A stretch of 64,000 nt of DNA from Malania oleifera (GCF_029873635.1 NC_080423.1:107369988-107433987), one strand, 5' to 3'; positions 33,380 through 46,846 are shown, numbered from the stretch's first letter. Notes: generated from the sequence alone by a model not told the origin. Numbers and translations: made by a program.

Positions 33380-35064
33380 GTAGTGGGTGAATTGAGTATT
33401 TAAAAATTAATCCCCTAGATTCAACTAATCTAGCAAGCAGTATTTCACAAACCTTGGGTCTTTCTATGTATTCATAATCCTAATCAAATATTTAAACGAT
33501 AAACATAAACATACAGGTGCAGAAAATAAATTACGGAAAATAAAATCAACACCCGATATATTATTAGGATTCGACCAACTGTGTCTACGTCCCCGCCTCT
33601 AGTTCGCAAACCCGAGGATTCCACTAAAGCTCATTTAACGGGTGGAGCAGCACCGGTTACAACCAGGTTAATTAACAGGGCTGACCTCAACCAACACGCC
33701 TTACCAGGATGGTGCATCTAACTTTCCTAACCGAGTCTAAGTCAATTCAGGACTATTCAAGAGGGCTAGTCTCCTTCTTCAAACCCACCCTTGGAATACA
33801 ACAAATGGTATAAAAATTTTGTACACGGAAATGTGTTTTCTCAACTAAGCAGGTATGTACTACAATACGCATAGTATACTTAATCAACCACACATCAACA
33901 ATATAGGAAATGTAAGCTCAGTGACGCGATTTTGTGCAAGCAACACTCAACAAGTTATTATCACTAATATGGTCAAGAATGCTCTAATCAAGCTATTTCT
34001 TTGAAACAGTATATATCAAATCTCAATAATAAATCAGGGTTTCAAAGATGCTGCAAATATTCAGAACAATTCAAAATATTTTCTTCAATGTCATATGCTC
34101 AAGAGTTGTTTGAAAGAATAATATAGCTTGTAGAAAAATGTTTTTGCACAACAAAATCAAACTATAGGAATTTTTGCAATGACAATGTAAAGATCGTTAA
34201 GTTAATAAGTTTTTCCCAATACTAGATTTATTAAATAAAAATCTATGGAAAAACTCTTGCTTAACTCTCCAAAAATAATGACAATCAATCAAGAAAAATA
34301 ATGGGAGTATAAGCAACCTCTAATAAGCACTAGCCCACTCAGTAAGCTCTCACAATACTAAGATGTATCAAGGGAATAAGTATTTGAGAGTATTTTTGGC
34401 AATATGAGTTTTTGAAAAAGAGATGATTTTCCACTAATGATTTTTTACTAATCACCTACTAATCCTCACAAATGAGCCTGTATTTATAGGCAAGGTAAAA
34501 AATACCGTTTGAGACCTTCAGGGTATTATTAGAAAAGTTTTAAAGTGTTTAGGAAATATTAACCCTCATTAACCTGTGTCTACCTCAGTTAAAATAATTT
34601 TAACCCGATAGGGCTTGGGTGGCTGAACCAAGGTTCGGTCACCCGAACAATCACATTTTTAAAAACCCTTTAAAATAGTTCGGCAGCTTGAGTGTAGGTT
34701 CGGTAGCTCGAACAAAAGTCAAAAACATTAGTTCGTAGGTTCGGGTGCCTGGTCCTAGGTTCAGTAGCCCGAACGCACGTGTTCGGTCGCCCAAGGCCTA
34801 TTTTGAACTAAATTTCTCGGTAGCCCGAGTTGGTGAGGAGTTCACATCTAGGGGTTCGGTCGCCCGGGGATGATATGATCAAAATGTGTTCGGTCGCCCG
34901 AAGCATGGTCAAACTGTTTACTTCTCAACAGTTTGGGCACCCAAGGTGAAATGAACCCCTGGGGTTCGGTCATCCGAGCCCTCTCATTTTATGCTTATCT
35001 TGTTCAGCCCATTTCAAATTGATCCCCTTTTTGACAAGATATTGTGAGGATATATTAGTGCATA
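33380..35064 (-). mobile_element. copia-type LTR, reverse orientation, with GGTTCGGTCGCCCGAA motif cluster
   Basis: In reverse it has a U3 with about seven TTCGGTCGCCCGAA-like palindromes (34600-34980 on plus), a TATA region GCCTATAAATAC (about 34488), and the R/U5 segment with CGGGGACGTAGACACAG and CAATTCACCCACTAC. No internal domain is attached. It differs in sequence from the forward copia LTR at 40116. Confidence 0.65.
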
Positions 35065-35880
35065 TGTGTGGGGACCTAAAGTCTCACTAAGGTCTTTTCA
35101 AGGGCTGCTTTGAGATAGTCCCAAAAATTCTGCGTCGATCGACCGAAGGTTACCAAGGGACTGTTTCAGGGCCTGAAACTCGTCGACGAGGGTTAGGTGC
35201 TCGTCAACGAACTCCTTTCTTAAACTTGTTGATGAGGTGACGTGACTCGTCGACGAGATCATGTGGTGAAAGGTCTATAAGTAACAAAAAATCAAGATTC
35301 AGCGAGAGAAAATCATTTTCTCTCATTCCTCTCTCTCCTACTCGGTTCCTCTCACTTCTCTTCACATTTCTCGCTCCATCTCTCCTCGTTTCGACAATCC
35401 GAACTCGCTACGTTGAGCCTGGGGAGATTCTCTACAAGTCTGTTGGAATAAATTGTTGGTTTGGGCAACTTGGGTACCATCCCAAAATTTGGGTAAGTTG
35501 AATATTTGGGTATTTTCAGTTTTATCAAGCTTATTTGAGTTTAGATTTTAAGTTATATGGGAATATACTATAGTTTTGTGGAATAAATTAGGATGTTATG
35601 ATTTCAGGACTAGAGTGTTTTTGGGACCCTGCAAGTATGAGTTAAGGACCCAGAAAATATTTTCAGGAGCCTAGGTAAATTATAATTTGAAAAATTTACG
35701 AGTATGTAGGTTCAGAAAAATATGGTTGATTTATTTGAAATATGTATATATGTATTATTTCAGGATTTTGGGGATAGTACACAATGAGAGTAAGGATAAA
35801 GTTGGAGGCGAGCCTCCCAGCCAGTTAGGTAAGGAAAATATGTTATGCTAGTAAATTTAGAAATATTATTAATAAATTAT

Positions 35881-37968
35881 TGTCACGACTAGCTCATTTT
35901 CCACATTTTTTTTTCATTTTCATAATAATAAAATCACTACCACACATCTCATATCCCAACTCAGTAGGTCACAATCCACCTGGACCCGTGGGTACCAGGG
36001 ATATATCAGAACATACAGCAGAAGCCCTAGCAGCAGAAAACATACAATAACATGCATCTCATCATTTCATATATCATAATATACCAGTGTGTAGCAACAT
36101 GAGTTTACCGTGTTCAACATATACCATACATATCATATTCAGTATTGTTTATCAAATCTAGGAAAACATGTATATCAAAACATGGCAGAACATACTGCAT
36201 TTCATGAGCATATCTCATCTCATATCATAATAATAACATAAAACAATCCTGGTAGGTTAGCTGACTATTGTCATGTATTACCCCCACATGACTGGATTGT
36301 GTGACCTGAAGGCGGGACCCGACAATGGTTGGCCGACCACTGCCAAGTCAATAGTTTAGTTTGTAAGTCCGATGGGTCTGCCAGACCTAGTCCGTACACT
36401 AGGGGCGATAACAGCACACTTCTTGAAAAATAACCACATCGACCATCCAATATCACACCACTTCATACAGCGGCGTTAACACAAATATCATAATCACGAA
36501 AACCATGGACACATAGCAACGGTATCGTGCAAGTGCTAGCCTAAACCAAGCCAACCAGGTTCTGATATCATATACATATACTAAAACCGTGATACATAAA
36601 TATCTCATATCATTAATTACCAAACCAATCATATCAATTTGCACATACACATATATCATGAAAATCATCGGCCCGTATGTCGGTATTACACATTTTATCA
36701 TAACTTGGCCCGTACGCTGGTAAATCATAGCACAGCCTGTACGCTAGCAAATCACATCCACATAGCATGGCCCGTACGTCGGCAAATCATAGCACAGTCC
36801 ATACGTTGGCAAATCACAGTCACATAGCACGACCCGTATGCAGGCAAAACATGTAAAAATCTCGGCCCGTACACCGGTTTTCCATCATACAAATCCATAT
36901 CATCCACATTCACAGAAAACAGTATTTCAAAACATTTTATACTCATGCCACACAAACGGATTTTCACATATTCGACCATACAATCATTTTCACTATATTT
37001 TGCAAATATATAACATATATATAAATATATACATTTTCCGTAAAGCAGATGCTAAATATATATATATATATACATACATTTTCTCAAAACAACTAGCTTA
37101 GTTTATCCCCTTACCTGATTCCTGAAAAGCCCCTAAGAAAATCTTCCCCACACCCGTAGAGTTCCTAACTCAACACCCTGAAAATGAAAAACCCCAGTAA
37201 TAAACTTTAGTATTTCTACGTGTGTAACATTTCTTATAACTACCATTAAGTCAAATTCGGCTTAAAAAGTCTTACCTCAACTTAGGGATGATTCCCGACA
37301 TCCACAATCAACACCCATGAAAATGAAACTCCTAATATTAAACTTCAATATTTCTACGTGTATAACACTTTTCTCAACTGTCACAACTCCATATATTGAG
37401 TAGAAAGTCTTACCCTGGATTTGGGATGATTTCCAACTTGACTCCACCGACGATCCGCTCCGGCAAACTTGGAGAGAACTTCCCTAGGAGCGTCATAGTG
37501 ACTTTGGATTGTCGATCCGGCGAAGATCTAGCCCGAAATCAATGAAAGAAAGAGGGAGAACCGAAGGGGAGAGAGAGAGTTTGAGTAAGCTTCTTAATGA
37601 AGCTTTAAAAATCTGGATTTTCCCATATTTATAGAACAGGGAATTTCGTCGACGAGCCCGTCCTTCGTCAACGAGTCCTTCATAAATTTCGTCGACGAAA
37701 TCCACCCCTCGTCGACGAAATTCAGTCGGCTCAAAAACCCCTCTCGGTATTTTCTCGTCGACGAGCCCCCTGTGTTCGTCGACGAATTCTCTGAAGCCTT
37801 CATCAACGAATCCCCTGTATTCGTCGACGAAGTCCTGCTGATCCCCTTTTTTTATTTTTTCCTCCCAAAGTTCAATGTCGTCGACGAAGTCGACGGCCCC
37901 CTTCTATTTCCAGTCTCCATTTCTGTCTCTTTATTATTTAAATACCATTCTAAATTCAGGTCATTACA
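35881..37968 (-). mobile_element. gypsy-type solo LTR (2088 bp), related family
   Basis: On the plus strand it runs TGTCACGACTAG...CAGGTCATTACA, with exact target duplication ATTAT (35876-35880 and 37969-37973). It is in reverse orientation, with a GGCCCGTACGCCGG minisatellite (36660-36880), the GGCGGGACCCGACAATGG block, a CT-rich leader and a TCGTCGACGA cluster at 37645-37890. It inserted into the LTR at 35067-39209. Confidence 0.93.
36660..36880. repeat. minisatellite of GGCCCGTACGCCGG units in an LTR
   Basis: About seven units of roughly 27-35 bp (GGCCCGTACGxxGG plus TAAATCATAGCAC). It holds the same position in the LTR as the GGCCTCGTGCCG array of the sister family but has a different core. 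Confidence 0.8.
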
Positions 37969-39265
37969 ATTATAGCATTTGTTTATTAAGGTACAGGGTG
38001 TAACTTATATAGTTTTACAGATTTCAGAACATGAGTTTTATTAATTGTGTGACCTGATATATTTTATAGACACATATTTACCAGACAAATATCTACCAGA
38101 CAGATATTTTACAAATTTATACAGACGAGAATTTTACAGTATTTACAGAATATCATGCTTTTCAAAACCATAACACTCTGATGTTACAGATTATCCAATC
38201 AGACATTACAGTCAGATATTACAGTTATTACAGTCAGATGTCATAGTTATTTTAATAAGATATTATAGTATTTTCAAATCAAATTTATAGTGTTACGATT
38301 ATTTTGGAATCATGATGAAAATAGTAGAATATCTATAGAAATAGTATATACAGTATCAAACCCTGATGAATTCAATTATGTTCAGTTAGCAGAGTATGGT
38401 ATCGTTGCTATTTTCATATTAAAGTGCAACCACATATCTCAGATAGTATATGAATTCCGTCAACTGTGCCTATGGAGAGATTGCAGTCTTCTCGGTATTA
38501 TGGGTTGAGGAGGCCGGTTTGATAAGATAGTTACCAATTCTGAGCCTATGAGAGGTTGTAGTTTGGCCGGACTGAGGATTGGTAGAATACATATGACTTA
38601 CCTAGTAGGCCAACCAGGATTAAGTTCTGCCACAACCCTATTATGAGGGGTTAAATCATGACGTATAGATTTTCAGGGTAGTTCTCACGGTTATTTATTA
38701 TAGATTTACAGAATATCGGTAGATATATTATAATACTAGCAGTATGATAAAATAAAAAACTCAAATTTTACAAGTGTATTTTAAGTCACATAGGTGTGAG
38801 TTACACAGTGTTATATTTTACATGGTATCTCGGTACAGTTATTTATCAGTAAATTATTTATGTAAACTCATTTGTCACACACTAGTAATAGCACATTTCC
38901 TTTTACTGACCGTTGTCTCATCTCAGTGATTTAGCATTTTTCAGGTGATCTAGTTAGGCGAGCAGATCAGGCTCGCAGATAAAGAGATCTTTTGTACTGC
39001 CTTATTTTAAGGGGTAAATGTGTTTAGGAGAATGTATTTGTGGAGTAGATGAAACCAGGGTGACGTGTAAACATGTATGCATAGTTTGGAAACACTAAAT
39101 TCTGGTATTGTAAATATGGATGTATGACTTTATGTTTTCCGCTACATAGAATATGTACAAGGATACCTTAGTGCCATCTAGGCCCTGAGATGTTATAGTA
39201 GGTATTACAAGGGTATCAGAGTAAATTATATATAAAAAAAGTGGCGTACTTTTTGGGTTGTTACA

Positions 39266-40115
39266 CATGCTATGATTTGTTTTGATGATATATGCTAAGC
39301 ATTGTATATCATATCCTATTCATGGATTTAAGCTTTAGTGAAAGCTAATCATAACAACATTTTGAAAATTTGCATTGAATGCTTGATCCAACATCATATG
39401 GTATTTTTCTTAATGATCATCATTCATGAGTTTTGAAGGAAGTCCTTCTTCGCATTTCCAATATTATGGTTTAGCACCAAATTTTTTTTTTTTTTTTTTT
39501 TGGCATATGTGTTTTGCACACACTCGCCTCACCACCATGGAATCATATCTTAAGGGAGAGAAATTTTAGTTAAATATATTGTACCTCTCTTTTTTATGAT
39601 GATCAAAGGGGGAGAAGATATTTGGTGTCCTCTTTGTTAAAAGAATGATGTGTGGTGTTATATGAGGTTGAGGGGGAGAAGTGAAATGCATTTGGGGTAG
39701 AATGCATATGGTTGCATGAAAACTTCAACTTGCTTATTACTTGTCTTATCTTACATGAACTTTCTATCTTGTGAATTGCACGTTAAAGCTCCATGAATAT
39801 GAAATGTTTTTATTGTGCCTTATATGCATATAGTAAGGGGGAGCAAATGTTAATCATTTAACAATATGCATATTTTTAGGGGGAGTTTTAATATATATAC
39901 CCTTTAGGAGAACACCAATGGTTTGTCAACATAAAAAAGGGGGAGAATGTTAGCCTTAGAGGTTATGAGAACTTAATTGCATAATTTTGATGATAACAAC
40001 TCATTTAGTGGTTTTAGGTTAGCTTATCTTTGCATATAAGCTATGGTAAGTCAAACTCAAATGTAAAGATTAAGTAAATTAATAATAGGTTAGATATCAT
40101 CAAAAGGGGGGAGAA
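39266..40115 (+). mobile_element. copia 3' internal remnant with purine tracts
   Basis: It has several AGGGGGAGAA-type tracts (39607, 39670, 39834, 39940, 40105). The last two directly precede TGTTAGCCTT, the start of a copia LTR. The doubling of GGGGGAGAATGTTAGCCTTA at 39940 and 40106 suggests a local duplication. No coding domain was recognised. Confidence 0.6.
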
Positions 40116-40465
40116 TGTTAGCCTTATTAGCTGCAATATCATATTTCAAGTGTTTTGATGATATTAACCTATTTGTGTGTTCCTAGTGTTTTCCTATCTT
40201 TGCAGTTATGGTTAGTAGAGGTACAAGTGGAAAATGCTTGAAGTACCAAGTGAGAGGCAATGATCGGACCGAGTAGGCATCAAGAAGGAAAGATCAAATG
40301 TACACATACTCGGAAGGACCCAAGCACAACCAAATGTTTTATAATTGTTGAATTATTTGTAATAAGGGTTGTGTGAGTGGTAGGTTCAGTTTGTAACTCT
40401 TGTGTTTTATTCCTATATGATTTTTGAGCAAGAGTTGAGCAAAGCACATGCATACTAGGACACAT

Positions 40466-40549
40466 TGTAGTGATTCTAAAAAAAAAAAAAAAATTTAAAT
40501 TTTATTTTTAATTTTTATTAAAAAAATATATTATAATTAATATTAATTA

Positions 40550-40623
<74 letters not shown>

Positions 40624-43098
40624 CTAACCTTCAGGATCCTTCCTGAAAGAAGGATCAGAGAAGGAAAGGAAAGGAATTTTAATTCCTTCTGTAGCGCCAA
40701 ACCCCCCCCCCCCAAAGTTCTCTGAACTCTCTCTCTCTCATCTCATTCTCTCTCCCTCTCTCCTCGATTTCGTGATGAATTTTTACCCAATTAAAAATCG
40801 GAAGATATCGCTGAACTTCATTCTCCGCTGCCGTCATATCTACCAGAGCGGATCGGTGGTAGCAGCAGCATAGGCGTATCCCTTGGGGTAAGCCAATTTC
40901 TTTTTTTTTTCTTTAATTTCTTGCAAATTATAAGTCTGATTGACGAACGAACACCACCACGAGAATCTAGGAGTGATTCTCTACAAGTCTAGCGAGATGA
41001 AATTCTCGTGGGACCATCGTGGGTAAAACCCCAAATTTGAGGTATGGGAGTTATTAAGGGGCTTATTTTTAATTAATTAGGATTAATTTAGAAATGTTAA
41101 AATGTTGAGCATCGGGAATTGAAGTAGAATTTTCAGAATTTAGGGCCCAGGTGAGCGTCGCAGGTGTAATTTTGGGACCCGCATGCAAAATTCAAAAAAT
41201 TAAGTGAAGGTGTTAAATATTAGTTTAAATGTTAATTTGAGGTATGTGGAGCCTAGGGAAGGCTAGATGGATAGTATTTTGGGGAAATGAATTAATTAAT
41301 TTGGAAAATTTGGTAATTTGGCTATATTTACGGGTATATTTATTTATTTAGAATTTATAGGTTTAGGAAATATTAAAATAATATTTTATTCAGGATTAAT
41401 TACATGGAATTAGGATTTTGGATTCAGGGTCCGGGTGAGCGCCGCAGGTATTTTTCGGAGTCCTTGTTGGCGTAGTTCAAGAAACCAGGTAAGGGGAAAA
41501 TTTATGTATTAAATCAGGTTTTTATGAATTAAAAATGATTATGTGTTAATTATGTATATATGTTTTTATGTGGGTTTAAAATGCCAACCATGAAATTGAT
41601 GTTTTCTAAGCCTAGGATTATCGATATAGTTATGTATATGTGAAAGTAAACGAATGAAAGTGAAAAGAATTTTCTAATGAATTAAATAAGAAATGAAATG
41701 TATTTACAGTGTATAAATATTAATTATGGGTTGGCTTATTTTGTAAGGAATGTATATAAATTTTATTATTAAATTGTGTGGCATGAGATTCTTTGCATAT
41801 ATATGTTAAATGTATGAGATGCAGGTTAAATAAGTAAAATACTATGAACAAAATATGATATGGATTACGTTGCCTGTGTATGTTAAATGCAACCATGTAA
41901 ATGTAAGACAGCTGAAAGACAGCCATGTTAGCAGATTCTAGCGCATTTCTATGTGAACTAACTGTAGTAGATTCTAGCGATGTGGACTAACAAATGATGG
42001 CTAAAGACCAGCTGTAATAAAAAGGAATGGAATGACAATGGAATGACAATGCAATGAAATGAAACGTGAAACGTGAATGATATAAATGGGAAAGAATCAC
42101 TTAAAGTGAAATGAAATGTAATGTTAAGCTATGAATATGAATATATGTGTATGATTGAATAATGATAGAAAGTATGATGTATTATGATATTAGAAGTATG
42201 TATGTACGTAGAACATGTTACGATTGGGCGAGGCGTACCTTTCGCCTGAGGGCTTGTCGAGTAAGACGAGTGCACTAGTAGCTACAGATGTGGCAGCAGC
42301 CACATAATGTACTAGGGCAAAGGGAACCTACTTGTATGGGCAGGTAGATTTCCCTATCCTTAGAATTTTGCCGGTAAACTATTGTTGAATTGTGTGAGTA
42401 CGAGATTAATCTTATACTTGAGGGCTTACTGAGTAAGGTGAGTGTTCTGGTATGTTTTAATTGTGACCTTAGGGTTACCTAAGTATCAGAGCAGAGGGGT
42501 GCTACTTGTATGAGCGAGTAATCAGCCCTATCCTTGGGTAATCTCATGGGTAAATCTTTGCATGTGATTGTTAGGTTCAGAAAATGGTTTTAATGTTATG
42601 ATAATGATTTGCAAATTTATTTAAAATGATATCTATATACCTCATGTTAGCCACACGTTATTTTAATATGTATGTTTCTTCCCTTACTGAGATGTGTCTC
42701 GCCCGAATATGAATTCATCTTTTTCAGGACCTCCACGAGATCAAGCTTAGAGAGCTCGAACTGTTATAGCACTTTTGAGATAAAGGGTATAATTTTTGAT
42801 AATATTTTGGGATGTAAATATTTTATGTTTCATGTTTTATGTTTTAAGTCTTTTGAGAAACGGATGGTTGTGAACATACTGAAATGTTTTGGAGATTTGT
42901 GTATTTATGGAAATGCAAGTGTTGGATAGATATTGTGAAATTTAGATAAGATTAGTAAACTCTGGTATTATGAAATTATGGTATTATGGGATTATGTTGT
43001 ATGGAGATTTTGTTCATGTTTTCCGCTGTGTATATGTTGACTTATGGATTATCAGGTATAACACACCGGATCCAGGGTTAAGGGTTCGGGGCTTTACA
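40466..43098 (+). mobile_element. gypsy-type solo LTR (2633 bp), third family
   Basis: It starts TGTAGTGATTC and ends GGGGCTTTACA, with exact target duplication CACAT at 40461-40465 and 43099-43103. Inside are an (AAT)n(ATT)n palindrome, a CT-rich leader, and repeated AGGG.TTACTGAGTAAG and CTACTTGTATGGGC.GGTA segments (42230-42540). No internal region remains. Confidence 0.93.
40551..40622. repeat. (AAT)n followed by (ATT)n, perfect microsatellite palindrome
   Basis: About 30 bases of AAT are followed by about 42 bases of ATT. The two halves are complementary and could extrude as a hairpin. It lies near the start of the solo LTR. Confidence 0.9.
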
Positions 43099-44537
43099 CA
43101 CATGAGTTTATAGGATTGTACTAGAGACATAAACACAAACTCACCTTTCATGGCTTTCAAAGTTAAACTTAAAGAGTTTGTTAAATGAATTCTAAACTCA
43201 AATATGTTTTCTAAAGAGACAAATTTTCAAACAACTTGGTATTTTGAACATCTTCATACCTAGTCCCGATTTTATCAAAATTAGTCTTATGTCCTAAAGG
43301 TTCAAAGAAAGTCAAGTATATTTATAAAAGGACATACTAAGCATATAAGATATCAAAATGGGTTTTCAAACGTGTTTTATTAATCAAGATAACTTATATT
43401 CAAAAGAAAACTCATTTGGACAAGTTTTAATCTTCATTATACTTAATATATTTCATATATTTTTGTCCAAGAATGTTTTGAGCCATTAAAATGCTTTTTG
43501 ATAAGGAAAAACAAAGCAATCGTCACTACCGTAGTGTAGCCTTGAGTCCTGAAGACCTTTCGATATTTTGGGCATCAATTTTGTTAGAAAAGTCCACAAA
43601 GGATGATCTTTGGGTCCCTAAAAAGTTAAGACAAAATTACACAACTTTCATGTTGATGACTTTTTCTAATTCAGGTTACTCATCGACGAACACAAGGGAT
43701 TTGTCGACGAGTTGCAGTGTGTGATTAGTCGACGAGTGCAAGGGACTAGTCAACGAATCCAACGGGCACAATGACGCTAACGAGCGGAAAACGGCTAGTT
43801 TACCAAATAAAATATATTTTCTTCCCCCCAACAACTAGTTAACAGCTCCTTTGGCTCTTGGACTATAAATACAAGCTATTAGACTTGTATTAATATGATT
43901 TTGAAGGCTTTTGATCATTCTTAGTGAAAAACATTTTTTTATACCAAAACCTATGCACCTAGCACTTTATATTGTTGTTCTTCATTCACAAGTGCTCATT
44001 TTCTATTACTCTTTAATTGTGTTTAATTCATTACTTGAGAGATAGTGTGAGGTTCACTTTGTATTTAATATTTGCTCATTTAAGGAGCATCATACTGTAT
44101 TTCCATCATCTTCTTGTAAAGGTTTTTTGTGAACCGTTTGGTGAAAGTTCTTTGTAAACCGAAGAGGCTCTTTGCGAGCAGGTAGGGATTTTTTCCCGAG
44201 TGAAGGCTCTTTGTGAGTGTGGTAGGGATTTGATCAGGAGTTGTAAAGCTTCTCCGCCGGTGAAGGAGTTCCTTAGTGGATTGTGGAATCCTTGGGTTGG
44301 TCCCAAGGCGTGGACGTAGGCTTGGTGCCAAACCACGTAAAAATACAGTTGTTAATTTTCTATACCCTTCTCTTCATTTTATTTGTCTTGTGCATGATTT
44401 ACATCTACTTTTATTGTGATATAATTTCTTATATCTTGCCAAGAGTTTTTATTTTGTAGATAAATACGCATTCCGCGAAAAGAGTCTATTCACCCCCCCC
44501 CCTAGACTATAGACTCCAGGGGCTAGGACGATTAACA

Positions 44538-45555
44538 GGCATAAATGTCATTTTGGGAAGGGTTTTTTGAGCCTTAGTTTCCCTGTTCTTCTCGAAACCT
44601 ATATCCTAGCATACGTTTTGTCATGTGTCTTAAAATCCACCCTAAGATTGGAATCTTAATCAAAATACCCGATAAAACATTTGTTGTAATTTAGGATGGA
44701 AATACTAAAATGGCCTATGGAACACAAATCGAGATGGTACTATTGGAAGTTGACATCAAATTTACAATGGAATAGTGATGAAGTGGATGCATAAGGTAGG
44801 CAGTGTCGGTTTTACTTTTTTCCCATAAGGAAAGCAAGTTTCGGGTATAAAAAAAAAAAAAAAGCAAGTCTAGGGGTGAATTAAAGTCTAAGGTGTTTGC
44901 TCATTGATTTGATTCTCGAAGTTAACATCAAGGTCGCACAGCGATAGAGTACTGGTAAAGTCACTTCCTATTAAACAAGTATGAAAACCAGGAAAATAGA
45001 CAGGTTTGAGCATTCATTTGTATCCCTAATGAGATTGTATTATCTGATTGTATACTTATTCATTTAACTTCAAAATATTTAAACATTAAAAGTGTAGTCC
45101 TTGAGAGGGTCTAGGGCAAATGTCATGCCAAGTTCTAAGGACACTCACATCAAACAACGCGAGTAGTATTTTCTACTCAAGATTATAATTTCTTGAAGAG
45201 GCATCATTGGAAAAACATGAACTTTCTTTTCCACATATTGAAATTTGAAAAAATGATGAGCGAAATTGAAAATTGTTTGTAGAATCTTGTCTGTTAACTG
45301 GATAGACATTGGTTCACAAGCATACCAGAAGAGGAAAGTTGTGCATTTTCATGCATGCATGCATAGCATCAATAGTGATAGGAAGCAATCCATATGCATT
45401 TTGTAAAAATCATTGCATTAGTAAAGTTTGGATGTGTCCTCATGTCACGCATTATAATGTTCATATTATATAAATTTCTTTCATAGATTTTATAAATAGT
45501 GTTCATTCCACTTCTCACATTTCAATTCATTGTTTTCCATAAATTGGAATTTGTG
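44538..45555 (+). other. internal remnant of the Tat-like element, no domain recognised
   Basis: It lies between the copia LTR and the 62-bp array and is presumably the 3' untranslated or decayed coding part of the gypsy element. No gag or pol motif could be read. Confidence 0.4.
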
Positions 45556-45559
45556 TTCT

Positions 45560-46640
45560 ACTTAGGGTATGGAGGGCATTAGTACCCAAATCCAAGTAGT
45601 TCCTTCCAAGTTGTTTTGTCTACTTCAAATACTTAGGACATTAGTTCCCAAATCCGAGTAGTCACATCTAAATTGTTTTATCTACTTCGAATACTTGTGA
45701 TATTAGTTCCTAAATCCAAATAGTCACTTTCAAATTATTTTGTGTAATTTAGATATTTGAGACATTAATTTCCAAATTCAAGTAGTCACTTCCAAGTTGT
45801 TATGTCTACTTTGGATACTTGAGGTAATAGTTCCCAAATCTAAGTAGTATCTTCCAAGTTATTTTTACTATCTTGGAGGCATGTGGCATTAGTTCCCCAA
45901 ATCCAAGAAGTCCCTTCCAAGTTGTTTTGGCTATCTCAGAGGCATATGACATTAGTTCCCAAATTCGAATAGTCGCTTTCAAGTTATTTTGGCCATCTCT
46001 CAGAGACATGTGACATTAGTTCCCAAATCTAAGTAGTCGTGTCCAAGTTGTTTTGGATATCTTAGAGGCATGTGGCATTCATTCCCCAAATTTGAGAAGT
46101 CCCTTCCAAGTTGTCTTGGTTGTCTCAGAGGCATTTGGCAATAGTTCTCAAATCTGAGTAGTCACTTCCAAATTGTTTTGGCTATCTCGGAGGTGTGTGC
46201 CATTAGTTCCCAAATCTGAGTAGTCTCTTCCAAGTTGTTTTGGCTATCTTAGGGGCATGTGGCATTAGTTTAAATCTGAGAAGTCCCTTCCAAGTTGTTT
46301 TGGCTATCCCGGAGACATGTGGCATTAGTTCCCAAATTCAAGAAGTCCCTTCCAAGTTGTTTTGGCTACCTCGGAGGCATGTGGCATCCCAAATCCAAGA
46401 AGACCCTTCCAAATTGTCATGGATATCTCAAAGGCATGTGGCGGTAGTTCACTTCCAAGTTGTTTCGGTTGTCTCAGAGGCGTGTGGCATTAGTTCTCAA
46501 ATCTGAGTAGTTACTTTCAAGTTGTCGCGTGACATTAGTTCCCAAATCTAAGCAATTGTTTTCAAAATTGTAATGATTTATCTACCTTAGTGGTATGTGG
46601 CATAGATCCCAAAACCGTGGTAGTGATTTTTCATAAATTA
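45560..46640. repeat. tandem array, 62-bp unit, about 17 copies
   Basis: The unit core is TTAGTTCCCAAATC, GAGTAGTCACTTCCAAG, TTGTTTTGGCTATCTC and GGAGGCATGTGGCA. Copies near the ends are more diverged or shorter. It ends about 200 bp before the 3' LTR, the usual place for such arrays in Tat/Ogre elements. Short open frames across it are chance. Confidence 0.9.
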
Positions 46641-46846
46641 GGACAATTTACACCTTATTCTATAAGTTTGTTGAGTTGACTTAGATTTCATGCATATATG
46701 TAAATCCATATATTTTCTTTTGTTAGGATTTTGTTATATAAGACCAGTCCAAAATTTATGTCTCTTGTCTTTATAGATTTATTATTACAGAATGTCAAGA
46801 GAGTCTTTATATTGTCCTAAGTAACAAACCTATAAAGAAAGATAAT

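Larger units (their letters stand above)
35067..39209 (+). mobile_element. gypsy-type LTR followed by a primer-binding-site remnant; split by a solo LTR
   Basis: It starts TGTGGGGACC, has a GTCGACGA palindrome cluster at 35165-35260 and a CT-rich leader (35316-35390). The GGTACCATCCCAAAATTTGGG segment is shared with 26006-26570. The end GGTATTACA (39209) is followed by GGGTATCAGAG, a tRNA-iMet-type primer-binding site, so this was a 5' LTR rather than a solo LTR. The element continues only to about 39265. Pieces are 35067-35880 and 37974-39209. Confidence 0.75.
40116..44537 (+). mobile_element. copia 3' LTR (about 1.8 kb) split by a gypsy-type solo LTR
   Basis: It starts TGTTAGCCTTATTAGC after a purine tract and ends near ACGATTAACA. 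A TATA region GGACTATAAATAC is at about 43858, GTCGAC palindromes at 43680-43760, and the GCGTGGACGTAGGCTTGG and AAAAGAGTCTATTCACCCC segments in U5. Pieces are 40116-40465 and 43104-44537. The reverse fragment at 25441-26005 belongs to the same family. Confidence 0.75.

Noticed and set aside
34600-34980. CRISPR-like spaced palindromes TTCGGTCGCCCGAA
   Set aside because: Irregular spacing, degenerate copies, inside a copia LTR U3 and in a eukaryotic genome.
45560-46640. CRISPR-like array of ~62-bp repeats
   Set aside because: The whole unit repeats and drifts with no unique spacers. It is in a plant gypsy element.
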